Part shown: piece after piece, positions 1-5,985 of the stretch | Position numbering within the stretch: position 1 is the first letter of the stretch | Layout: each line of letters starts with the position of its first letter | NCBI GenBank assembly: GCA_016839985.1 | Contig: JAEOTG010000009.1 | Coordinates: 1-7,700 of the forward strand | DNA: 7,700 nucleotides | Reading direction: 5' to 3' | Source of the DNA: Candidatus Heimdallarchaeota archaeon | Lineage (GTDB): Archaea > Asgardarchaeota > Heimdallarchaeia > Heimdallarchaeales > Heimdallarchaeaceae | Made by a program: the position numbers and the translations under genes | Notes under the pieces: generated by a model | The model's input: the letters and a program-made list of their open reading frames with translations, nothing else | The model's database searches: none | What the model was told of the DNA's origin: nothing

Positions 1-471
1 ATACAATAAAGGTAATATTAGATTTCCAGAACCACAAGATATATCTCCAAAAAAGAATTTTTCTATTTGAATTGGGTCTTCTTGTAAACTACTATGACAT
101 CTTAGAAAAAAATCAAAGGATTTGTTAATAATAAAATTAGAAATTAAAGAAGGAGTATAAAATTGACCTTTCCTTTTGGAAGAAGAAAGAGTAGTTTCAA
201 AGAAAGATAAATGAAAAGGAGTTAGATGGGATGAAGAGAGATTTTCATTCAATGAAAAGGAATAATTTGTTTCTATTCTTTCAAAAAATCTTTTAGCATT
301 GTCAAAATCATCACGAAACTCTTCTGTAGTTGATTTTAATTGAAGATTCTCTATTTTCATATTGATTAAATTATCAAGTAGATAATACCAAAGTATATTT
401 GAATCCTTTATGTGCTTATTTGAATTCTTTAGAGACAGAAAAGGAGTCAAATAAGGCTCTTGTATTTTCAA
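1..471 (-). CDS. DNA N6-adenine methyltransferase, N-terminal part (runs off left edge)
   Basis: An open frame on the minus strand enters from the left edge; 157 codons are visible. It shows the hallmark order of gamma-type N6-adenine methyltransferases and type IIG/BREX-like enzymes: KGQFYTP (GQFYTP at residues 102-107) followed by the SAM-binding motif I DISCGSGN (residues 143-150). These enzymes transfer a methyl group from S-adenosylmethionine to adenine in a target site. The catalytic NPPY-type motif and any specificity or nuclease domain would lie beyond the window. The first 100 residues are helical and charged, without a recognised domain. The start is uncertain: the frame is closed by TAA at 484-486, leaving TTG at 471-469 as the first candidate; an ATG at 360-358 is the alternative and would remove 37 residues that look coding. 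It lies 56 bp downstream of the serine hydrolase on the same strand, so read-through is possible. The family call is fairly secure; the subtype is not. Confidence 0.66.
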   Translation of the reverse strand, partial: MKIQEPYLTPFLSLKNSNKHIKDSNILWYYLLDNLINMKIENLQLKSTTEEFRDDFDNAKRFFERIETNYSFSLNENLSSSHLTPFHLSFFETTLSSSKRKGQFYTPSLISNFIINKSFDFFLRCHSSLQEDPIQIEKFFFGDISCGSGNLILPLLY

Positions 472-487
472 TATATAATACTGTTAG

Positions 488-503
488 GAAGAAAATAAAA
501 ACA
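488..503 (-). terminator. Candidate poly-T terminator of the serine hydrolase gene
   Basis: Read on the minus strand, the stretch just after the hydrolase stop codon is T-rich (TTTTTATTTTC), the kind of tract at which archaeal RNA polymerase terminates without needing a hairpin. It separates the hydrolase gene from the methyltransferase frame. In AT-rich DNA such tracts also occur by chance, so support is weak. Confidence 0.3.
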
Positions 504-527
504 TTGGTATTAAAGGTTAAACAATTT

Positions 528-1958
528 CTAATCTTCTTCTAATTCTATTGTCTTCTTGTGCATAAGATGTCTTTCCCAATCAAAAGATATATTCCCATCA
601 TCATGTTTTGTAAATGGAATTCTTAATGATCCATAATCTGTAATTATGTAGAAATCCATTACTTCAGGATCATTATTCATAGGGATTAATGGTGTAACAA
701 ATTTCTGAGACCAGTCTTCATTTATGAGGAATAGAACAGAACCTCTTTGTTCTATCTCACAAGTGATTGTTTTTTTGTAAGCTTCATATCTACCACAAAG
801 GTTTCGATAATGTTTCTTTCTCTTATAATATGGCATCTCTTCCTCAGGATCTTTTCCTAGCAATAGAGCAAAAGCAGTTAGCATTAAATACACAGGAGTC
901 ACGTGTACGTTCTGTAATTGAGCATAAGTAAGGTTTAATTCTGGTATAAAACCAATATAACCTCCTGAAACACCAGACATTCCACCATGATATATTAATT
1001 TATAACCAAAGAAATTTTCAAATATCCTCCAACCATATCCATATGCTGGTTTGACTCCAGGACAGTAGTGTATATAGTTTTGTGGAAAATTTCTGTTGTG
1101 AGGTTTCCACATCTCCTTAACAAGATTTTCAGCTAGAACTTTCTCTCCATTGAATTCTCCACCATTTAAATTACACTGAAGATAATTTGTAATCTCTTGA
1201 ACACTTGAAATTAATCCTCCCGAACCTGCAATAAAGGGTCCTGATAGAAGATCTGTAGAAGTTCTTTCGATTTGTTTATCTTTAATTGCTAAATTAAAAC
1301 CCCTTGATGAATCTTTATCTTTTTTTACATCTTCAAGAGAAAAAGTGCTTCTATTCATTTCTAGAGGTTTTAAGATATTCTCTTCTATATATACCTCAAA
1401 TGATTCTCCACTAACTTTTTCAATTATCTGACCAAGCAAAGCAAAACCTCCATTCCAATAATAATATTTAGTGTTTGGAGGACTACGAAGAGTAGATTTT
1501 GCGTCATTCACATGAAAATAGAAATCATCCCAATTACCCAAAGGAAATTCAGGAGCTTTTGCTTTTACTAATAGTTGATTCATTTGTGAGAAGTAAAAAG
1601 TCATAAGTGAAGGAACTCCAGAAGCATGACTCATTAAATGAGAAATTTTTATTGGATTATCTTTTAAACCGAGATCCACTGGAATGTATTTTGAGATTGG
1701 ATCATTAATGTCTAGTTTACCAGCTTCATGTAGTTGTAAAATAGCCATACAGGTTACAGATTTTGTTATTGATGAAACACCATAGAGAGTTTCCAAGGAA
1801 GCTGGTTTTACGTCTCCTTTTTCTCTAAGTCCAAATGCTCTCTGATATATTGGTTCACCATCTTTTGTTATTAGAACTGAAATCCCTGGTATTTTTTCAT
1901 CCCTCATAACTTTAACAACTTCATGCTCATATTTTTCCTTAAACAACTTAAGATTCAT
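528..1958 (-). CDS. Serine hydrolase, beta-lactamase / S12 peptidase family (CubicO type)
   Basis: Complete 476-residue protein of the beta-lactamase-related serine hydrolase family (PF00144 type). All three active-site motifs are visible: SxxK as SITK (S63 nucleophile, K66 base), YxN as YWN (Y167-N169), and HGG (324-326) in place of KTG. HASG (111-114) and GYGW (307-310) are also typical of the family. Residues about 385-476 form a separate beta-rich C-terminal domain, resembling the lipocalin-like domain of archaeal S12 peptidases such as Pab87, which cleave peptides containing D-residues; that likeness is from memory of the family and tentative. There is no signal peptide, so it probably acts in the cytoplasm. 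The start ATG at 1958 gives a normal N-terminal length before the first strand. It is transcribed divergently from a peptide-importer gene 173 bp away, which suggests, without proving, action on imported peptides or amides. It could equally be an esterase; this fold does not reveal substrate. Confidence 0.9.
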   Translation of the reverse strand: MNLKLFKEKYEHEVVKVMRDEKIPGISVLITKDGEPIYQRAFGLREKGDVKPASLETLYGVSSITKSVTCMAILQLHEAGKLDINDPISKYIPVDLGLKDNPIKISHLMSHASGVPSLMTFYFSQMNQLLVKAKAPEFPLGNWDDFYFHVNDAKSTLRSPPNTKYYYWNGGFALLGQIIEKVSGESFEVYIEENILKPLEMNRSTFSLEDVKKDKDSSRGFNLAIKDKQIERTSTDLLSGPFIAGSGGLISSVQEITNYLQCNLNGGEFNGEKVLAENLVKEMWKPHNRNFPQNYIHYCPGVKPAYGYGWRIFENFFGYKLIYHGGMSGVSGGYIGFIPELNLTYAQLQNVHVTPVYLMLTAFALLLGKDPEEEMPYYKRKKHYRNLCGRYEAYKKTITCEIEQRGSVLFLINEDWSQKFVTPLIPMNNDPEVMDFYIITDYGSLRIPFTKHDDGNISFDWERHLMHKKTIELEED

Positions 1959-1980
1959 ATTACCACGGTCAGATATGTTT

Positions 1981-1999
1981 ATTTATACACTTATAAAAA
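1981..1999 (-). promoter_or_regulatory. Candidate archaeal TATA region for the serine hydrolase
   Basis: On the minus strand two TATA-like stretches lie ahead of the hydrolase start: TTTTTATAAG (1999 to 1990) and GTATAAAT (1988 to 1981). With usual archaeal spacing they would start transcription roughly at 1969 or 1960, giving a very short leader or a leaderless mRNA. This fits the poor Shine-Dalgarno match before the ATG. The assignment is uncertain because the whole intergenic region is AT-rich. Confidence 0.35.
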
Positions 2000-2018
2000 T
2001 AACGTATAGTTTATAACA

Positions 2019-2051
2019 TTTTTGCTAAACATTAGTTTTTTTCCCGAAAAT
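2019..2051 (+). repeat. Shared upstream block, copy 1
   Basis: This block reads TTTTTGCTAAACAT, then TAG, a T-run and CCCGAAAAT. It matches 3965-3995 (TTTTTACTAAACAT, then ATAGTTTTA and CCCGAAAT) except for one substitution near the start and small length differences around the T-run. Both copies sit at the same position, directly upstream of or overlapping the BRE of a transporter promoter. Confidence 0.6.
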
Positions 2052-2061
2052 CTTATATATA
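2019..2061 (+). promoter_or_regulatory. Promoter and putative operator of the solute-binding protein gene
   Basis: The region contains a BRE-like CCCGAAAA (2043-2050) directly followed by a TATA box TTATATATA (2053-2061), an archaeal core promoter arrangement. Transcription would be expected to start near 2080-2087, about 45-50 nt before the TTG start codon. Immediately upstream is GCTAAACATTAG (2024-2035), containing the inverted repeat CTAA-ACA-TTAG. The block from the T-run through CCCGAAAAT is nearly repeated ahead of the permease operon (3965-3995), which is why an operator for a common regulator is proposed. Nothing identifies the regulator. Confidence 0.6.
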
Positions 2062-2115
2062 CTTATACACGTTCACTATTAAGTCTTTGATTAGGGTCAG
2101 AGATTCGAAAAAAAT

Positions 2116-2121
2116 AAAGGA
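2116..2121 (+). promoter_or_regulatory. Ribosome binding site supporting a TTG start
   Basis: AAAGGA ends 10 nt before TTG at 2132. The nearby ATG at 2122 opens only a five-codon frame ending in TAA, so it cannot be the start. The TTG start yields a signal peptide with a proper basic n-region (NKK), whereas the next in-frame ATG at codon 13 would cut into the hydrophobic core. Confidence 0.5.
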
Positions 2122-2131
2122 ATGATAAAAT

Positions 2132-3865
2132 TTGAATAAAAAATTGTTAATAAGTTCAACAATTTTAATGGTAGTTTTGATGTCATTGTCCCCAAGCTTA
2201 ATGGTTATGGGACAAGAACCTATTTACGGAGGAACATTAAATGTACCTCTCTCTGCTGACGCTCACGCACTTAATCCCTTATACTATACAACAACCTATG
2301 AATCTAGTGTTATATGGCGTATCTATGATCCTTTAGTTCGTATGGATTTAGAAAATGTAGGAGTACCAATAATATGCTCAAACTGGTCACATAGTACTGA
2401 CTATACTGAATGGGCTTTTACAATCAGGGACGACGTTTATTGGCACGATGGACGACAATTAACCGTTGACGATGTATATTTCACATATGATTTATTATTG
2501 AACGATGATACTATCACTCGAAGAAGTTGGCTTTTTGATGAGATTGCTGAAGGTGGACTTGAGGTTGAAGGTAACAATATAGTCATTACATTTGCATGGG
2601 GACCAAAACCAGCAGATGTTCTTTATGATTTGGCAACTTCACTCATATTACCAGAACACATCTGGTCAGATATTGAAGATATATCTACTTTCGCCAATGA
2701 TGAACCAATAGGAAGCGGTCCTTTCAAATTCGTAGAATGGGAAAAAACACAATTCTTCAGATTGGCAAAACATGAACAATATCAGTTCCCAATTTATGTA
2801 GATGGTATAACCATGCATATTATTAGCGAAGTTGAAGCTGCATTTTATGCACTAGCTGGTGGCGAAATTGAAACAATGGCCAATCCGCCTCCTGAATTAG
2901 AAGACGCAGGACAATTTTACAATGCCTCTGTTCACACTGCACTCAACGACTATTGGGTTTACTTAGGAATGAATCAACGACGTTACCCAAATAATGTAAC
3001 TGACTTTAGAAAAGCTGTAATGTATGGTATAGATCGTCAGGAAATAGTTGATGTTATTAAATATGGACGAGGAGTAGTAATGCCCGCTTCATGTAATCTA
3101 CCCTGGGGAACATATTATAATCCAGATGCTAAAACATATGATTACAATATTACTAAATCAAATGAACTGCTAGATGCTCTTGGGTGGATTGACACTAACG
3201 CTGATGATATTCGTGAAGATGGTCTTGGACAAGATTTAGAATTCGATTGTATTGTAAGTGCAGATGCTCAAGAATCTGTTGATACAGTCAAGTTCATTAA
3301 AAGATACCTGGAAGACATCGGAGTAAAAGTCAATGTAGTACCATTGATATGGGATGTTCTATGGACAACTGTAGGTGGTACTGGAGATCCTGGTAATACT
3401 TGGGATTTTGACTGGGCATGTCTTGGCTGGGTAGGCTTTTGGAGTGATTTCCATCCAAGCTCAATGTACTGGTTATTAGGTGGTGACTATTGGGGAACTG
3501 ATCAAGTAAATATTCCTGGTTGGAACAGTTCAGTTCGTTGGGAAGTAACAGATCTAACTGAACAAGTCCTTTACGAAACAGACGAAGCAGTTGTTCAAGA
3601 CTTAATTGATGAGATTCAAGAACTTGTTGCAGAAGACTTACCTTATATTACAATTAATGTTAATGGTGGGACATACCTGTATAGAACAGATACATACAAA
3701 GATTGGCAATTGGGTCCAACAGACGGTCCAGATAACTATTTCACATGGTTAGAAATTAAGCTAATTAAAGCACCTGAAGCTGGTCCAGGATTCTTAGCAC
3801 TAGGCGCAAAGCTTGCATTAGTCATCACTATAGCATTTGTAAAATTCCGACGTAGAAAGGATTAA
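2132..3865 (+). CDS. Peptide ABC transporter, solute-binding protein (SBP_bac_5 family)
   Basis: 577-residue extracytoplasmic receptor that captures peptides or related solutes and delivers them to the DppB/DppC channel. The N-terminus (1-27) is a signal peptide: basic NKKLL, hydrophobic core, likely cut near G27-Q28; there is no lipobox cysteine. The mature part starts with the family's YGGTLNV strand (32-38). The family signature follows around 94-120 (WAFTIRDDVYWHDG, then LTVDDVYFTYDLL), then IGSGPFKF (193-200) and a Trp-rich segment (WDFDWACLGW) equivalent to the family's conserved DWD-like region. The C-terminus has GPGF (551-554), a hydrophobic stretch and RRRK (573-576), which looks like an archaeal PGF-CTERM-type anchor instead of a lipid anchor. 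It uses a TTG start. It is followed by a hairpin terminator and then a separate promoter for the permease operon, so it is likely transcribed as its own unit, often at a higher level than the membrane components. The transported substrate is unknown; dipeptide, oligopeptide, nickel and sugar-oligomer receptors share this fold. Confidence 0.93.
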   Translation: MNKKLLISSTILMVVLMSLSPSLMVMGQEPIYGGTLNVPLSADAHALNPLYYTTTYESSVIWRIYDPLVRMDLENVGVPIICSNWSHSTDYTEWAFTIRDDVYWHDGRQLTVDDVYFTYDLLLNDDTITRRSWLFDEIAEGGLEVEGNNIVITFAWGPKPADVLYDLATSLILPEHIWSDIEDISTFANDEPIGSGPFKFVEWEKTQFFRLAKHEQYQFPIYVDGITMHIISEVEAAFYALAGGEIETMANPPPELEDAGQFYNASVHTALNDYWVYLGMNQRRYPNNVTDFRKAVMYGIDRQEIVDVIKYGRGVVMPASCNLPWGTYYNPDAKTYDYNITKSNELLDALGWIDTNADDIREDGLGQDLEFDCIVSADAQESVDTVKFIKRYLEDIGVKVNVVPLIWDVLWTTVGGTGDPGNTWDFDWACLGWVGFWSDFHPSSMYWLLGGDYWGTDQVNIPGWNSSVRWEVTDLTEQVLYETDEAVVQDLIDEIQELVAEDLPYITINVNGGTYLYRTDTYKDWQLGPTDGPDNYFTWLEIKLIKAPEAGPGFLALGAKLALVITIAFVKFRRRKD

Positions 3866-3885
3866 AACATTAAAATGAATTAAAC

Positions 3886-3930
3886 AAAATCATGGGTAGA
3901 TAATTAACCCATTGATTTTACATTTTTTTT
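3886..3930 (+). terminator. Hairpin plus T-run after the solute-binding protein gene
   Basis: The left arm AAAATCATGGGT (3886-3897) pairs with ACCCATTGATTTT (3907-3919), giving 12 base pairs with one bulged T and a 9-nt loop. A run of eight Ts follows at 3923-3930. It begins 20 bp after the stop codon. The shape is that of an intrinsic terminator; in archaea the T-run alone can terminate, and the stem may instead protect the 3' end of the binding-protein mRNA. Confidence 0.65.
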
Positions 3931-3947
3931 AACTAAAACAAAAAATA

Positions 3948-3978
3948 ATGTTTAGTTCACAATATTTTTACTAAACAT
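3948..3978 (+). repeat. 9-bp inverted repeat, putative operator
   Basis: ATGTTTAGT (3948-3956) and ACTAAACAT (3970-3978) are exact reverse complements separated by 13 bp, so the half-sites repeat every 22 bp, about two helical turns. The right half-site is the same CTAAACAT found ahead of the solute-binding protein gene. Position just upstream of the BRE/TATA suits a dimeric transcription factor that either blocks or recruits TBP/TFB. Confidence 0.55.
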
Positions 3979-3995
3979 ATAGTTTTACCCGAAAT
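3965..3995 (+). repeat. Shared upstream block, copy 2
   Basis: Second copy of the block described at 2019-2051: a T5 tract, CTAAACAT, a GTTTT tract and CCCGAAAT. It contains the right half of the 9-bp inverted repeat and runs into the core promoter of the permease operon. Confidence 0.6.
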
Positions 3996-4006
3996 ATTTA
4001 AAAATA
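3988..4006 (+). promoter_or_regulatory. Core promoter of the dppBCD operon
   Basis: A BRE-like CCCGAAAT (3988-3995) is followed by a TATA-like TTTAAAAATA (3997-4006). Transcription would start near 4025-4030, leaving a short leader with the ribosome binding site AAAAGGTG (4026-4033) 8 nt before the ATG. A further TGTTTAG half-site (4032-4038) overlaps this leader. The promoter makes the permease operon independent of the upstream binding-protein gene. Confidence 0.55.
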
Positions 4007-4041
4007 TTTCAGTTTATCAAAATTTAAAAGGTGTTTAGATA

Positions 4042-5037
4042 ATGGGTTTAAGAGGATATATTTTTAAAAAACTGTTTTTTGCTTTTATAGCATTTTTTGT
4101 TGCACTCACAGCGGTTTTCTTTCTTTATCACGTTATACCTGGAAATCCAGCAAATATATTTGCAACAGACCGAACAGTTGATCCAGCTCAGAGAGAAGTT
4201 TTACTCGAGAGATGGGGCTTGAATGAACCTTTATGGAAGCAGTATGGCATTTTCTTAAGGAATCTGTTTCAAGGAGACCTTGGATATTCATACCTTAAAA
4301 AAATCCCTGTTACAGAGGTTATTGGAAATTCTCTTCCTTGGACGCTTCTACTTCTTGGAACGTCTTTTATTCTAAATGCTGTTATTGGAATCTTTCTTGG
4401 AGCGTTTGTTGCTTGGAGAAGAGGATCCAAATTAGACACAGGATTTGTATTAACTTACAATTTCTATAACGCTATTCCTTTATTCTTTGTAGGAATGGTT
4501 TTTATAGCAATATTTGGACACTATGCTAGAAATGTATGGGGATGGCCAATATATTTCCCGACACATGGAGCACAAAGACCAGGATCCTCAGAGTGGGGAC
4601 CTTTTCTGCATTTTACTGATATACTCTGGCATTTAGTTCTACCTTTAACAGTATTAACTATAGCAGGTGTTCTAGGATGGTCATGGTTCATGCGAGGGAA
4701 TTTAATAAATATCCTCACAGAAGATTATATCAAAACCGCAAGAGCTAAAGGATTGAATGAAAATCAAGTATTATACAGGCATGGTTTCAGAAATGCTATT
4801 CTCCCCGTTGTTACTAATATTGGTATGAGCATTGGGGGATTAATAGGCGGAGCAGTCCTTATAGAAACTGTATTTTCATATCCTGGAACGGGGAGAATGC
4901 TCTATGAAGCACTAATTAGACATGATTATCCTCTTGTTCAAGGTGCATTCATAATCATAGCAGGTTTGACTTTACTTGGATTACTACTTGCAGAAATTGT
5001 ATATGGATTCATTGATCCAAGGATAAGAACATCATAA
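4042..5037 (+). CDS. dppB: Peptide ABC transporter permease, DppB/OppB family
   Basis: 331-residue inner-membrane permease, one half of the translocation channel. The N-terminus has the DppB-type first helix (about 9-30) followed by HVIPGNPA and an extracellular segment ending QGDLGYSY (77-84), all standard for the family. Five further helices lie near 100-123, 134-158, 195-217, 252-275 and 299-322. The EAA loop that docks onto the ATPase is clear at 227-253 (EDYIKTARAKGL, then YRHGFRNAI). The C-terminus is the usual YGFIDPRIR. Length is normal and no residues appear missing. It is the first gene of an operon with dppC 11 bp downstream. DppB-type permeases serve dipeptides, oligopeptides, nickel and some sugars, so the symbol denotes family, not proven substrate. 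Confidence 0.94.
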   Translation: MGLRGYIFKKLFFAFIAFFVALTAVFFLYHVIPGNPANIFATDRTVDPAQREVLLERWGLNEPLWKQYGIFLRNLFQGDLGYSYLKKIPVTEVIGNSLPWTLLLLGTSFILNAVIGIFLGAFVAWRRGSKLDTGFVLTYNFYNAIPLFFVGMVFIAIFGHYARNVWGWPIYFPTHGAQRPGSSEWGPFLHFTDILWHLVLPLTVLTIAGVLGWSWFMRGNLINILTEDYIKTARAKGLNENQVLYRHGFRNAILPVVTNIGMSIGGLIGGAVLIETVFSYPGTGRMLYEALIRHDYPLVQGAFIIIAGLTLLGLLLAEIVYGFIDPRIRTS

Positions 5038-5041
5038 GAGG
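5037..5041 (+). promoter_or_regulatory. Ribosome binding site that decides the dppC start
   Basis: AGAGG overlaps the last base of the dppB stop codon. It lies 7 nt before ATG at 5049 but only 1 nt before the in-frame TTG at 5043. Normal spacing therefore favours ATG 5049. Confidence 0.6.
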
Positions 5042-5048
5042 TTTGAAA

Positions 5049-5978
5049 ATGGCAACAATATTCAATAAAGGAAACATATTACGTCGTTTTGAACGATGGA
5101 ATAAAACATGGAAAGTTTTCAGAAGCAATTGGATGGGTGTAGTAGGACTAATTATTGCAGTAACACTAATTACCTTAGCAGTATTCAGCAATCAAATTGC
5201 AAAATGGGATCCTCATGAACCAGATTTCGAAAATCTCGACATTCTCCCCTCTCCTCCTGTTCCTGGTCACATCTTAGGGACTAATCGCCATGGAGAGGAT
5301 ATTTTCTCAATATTACTGAATAGTCTTGGAATCTCTTTAGCTGTTGGTGTAGTTGCAGGAAGTCTTACAGTAATTTTAGGAACTACAATAGGAGTAGCAA
5401 GCGCTTATATAGGTGGAACATTCGACACGATAATAATGCGAATAACAGATGTCGTTTTAGTTATTCCCGCATTACCTGTGATGCTTCTACTAGCCTCTTT
5501 AGTTCCCTTAATAGTTGATAAGCTTAGCTGGTTGGATAAAATCCCTTGGTGGTTCATTATTGCATTCGTTTATGTTGTCGTATTCTGGCCAGTTTCAGCA
5601 AGATTAATACGAGGACAAGCTCTTTCACTTAAACAACGAGCATTCATTACTAGTGCAAAATCTGCGGGAGCAGGAAATTTTTACATAATTTTCAAACATC
5701 TACTACCTAATGTCTTTCCATTAATGCTCACAATGATTATAACTTCGATGAGACAAGCAATTTTATATGAAGCATTCTTAGCTTTTCTTGGATTAAGTGA
5801 TCCTTGGGATTGGAGTCTTGGCAGAATGCTTAGTGTTGCTCAACAACAAGCATCACTTGCTACGGGTGCATGGTGGATGTATCTCCCAGCTGCGATTGCT
5901 ATAGCTCTCACAACACTCAGTTTCGCTTTCATTGGAATTGCATTTGACGAGATTGTCAATCCACGGTTAAGGAGGTGA
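5049..5978 (+). CDS. dppC: Peptide ABC transporter permease, DppC/OppC family
   Basis: 309-residue permease pairing with DppB. It has a basic cytoplasmic N-terminus, the OppC_N-type first helix after WKVFRSNWMG (about 29-51), and the diagnostic family segment HILGTNRHGEDIFS (74-87), equivalent to the usual GTDxxGRD. Transmembrane helices follow near 92-120, 131-156, 167-186, 220-248 and 277-298. The EAA loop is at 198-222 (RAFITSAKSAGA, then FKHLLPN). The C-terminus ends NPRLRR as expected. The start is placed at ATG 5049; an in-frame TTG at 5043 would add two residues but sits too close to the Shine-Dalgarno. The next gene begins 7 bp after the stop, and its ribosome binding site overlaps the dppC stop codon, which indicates coupled translation. 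Confidence 0.94.
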   Translation: MATIFNKGNILRRFERWNKTWKVFRSNWMGVVGLIIAVTLITLAVFSNQIAKWDPHEPDFENLDILPSPPVPGHILGTNRHGEDIFSILLNSLGISLAVGVVAGSLTVILGTTIGVASAYIGGTFDTIIMRITDVVLVIPALPVMLLLASLVPLIVDKLSWLDKIPWWFIIAFVYVVVFWPVSARLIRGQALSLKQRAFITSAKSAGAGNFYIIFKHLLPNVFPLMLTMIITSMRQAILYEAFLAFLGLSDPWDWSLGRMLSVAQQQASLATGAWWMYLPAAIAIALTTLSFAFIGIAFDEIVNPRLRR

Positions 5979-5979
5979 T
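5971..5979 (+). promoter_or_regulatory. Near-perfect Shine-Dalgarno for the fused ATPase
   Basis: GGAGGTGAT matches the complement of the conserved 16S rRNA 3' end and ends 6 nt before ATG 5986. It is the best ribosome binding site in the window and includes the dppC stop codon. It shows that translation starts at the membrane domain and not at the ABC domain. Confidence 0.8.
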
Positions 5980-5985
5980 GATATT

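Noticed and set aside
484..504. ATG at 504 on the minus strand as the methyltransferase start, with a premature stop (pseudogene)
   Set aside because: The ATG opens only six codons before TAA, and no methyltransferase-like residues precede the stop; a start at TTG 471 or ATG 360 explains the sequence without a mutation.
2090..2115. tRNA-like T-loop string (GATTCGAAA) upstream of the solute-binding protein gene
   Set aside because: No matching T-stem, anticodon arm or acceptor stem can be paired around it, and it lies in the expected leader of the binding-protein mRNA.
4521..4718. 65-codon minus-strand open frame inside dppB
   Set aside because: It lies wholly inside a well-supported permease gene on the opposite strand, and its translation shows no recognisable motif or ribosome binding site.
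5043..5048. TTG at 5043 as the start of dppC
   Set aside because: The Shine-Dalgarno AGAGG would be 1 nt away, too close for initiation; ATG 5049 has normal spacing.
5009..5191. 60-codon minus-strand open frame across the dppB/dppC junction
   Set aside because: It is antisense to both permease genes, short, and has no family features.
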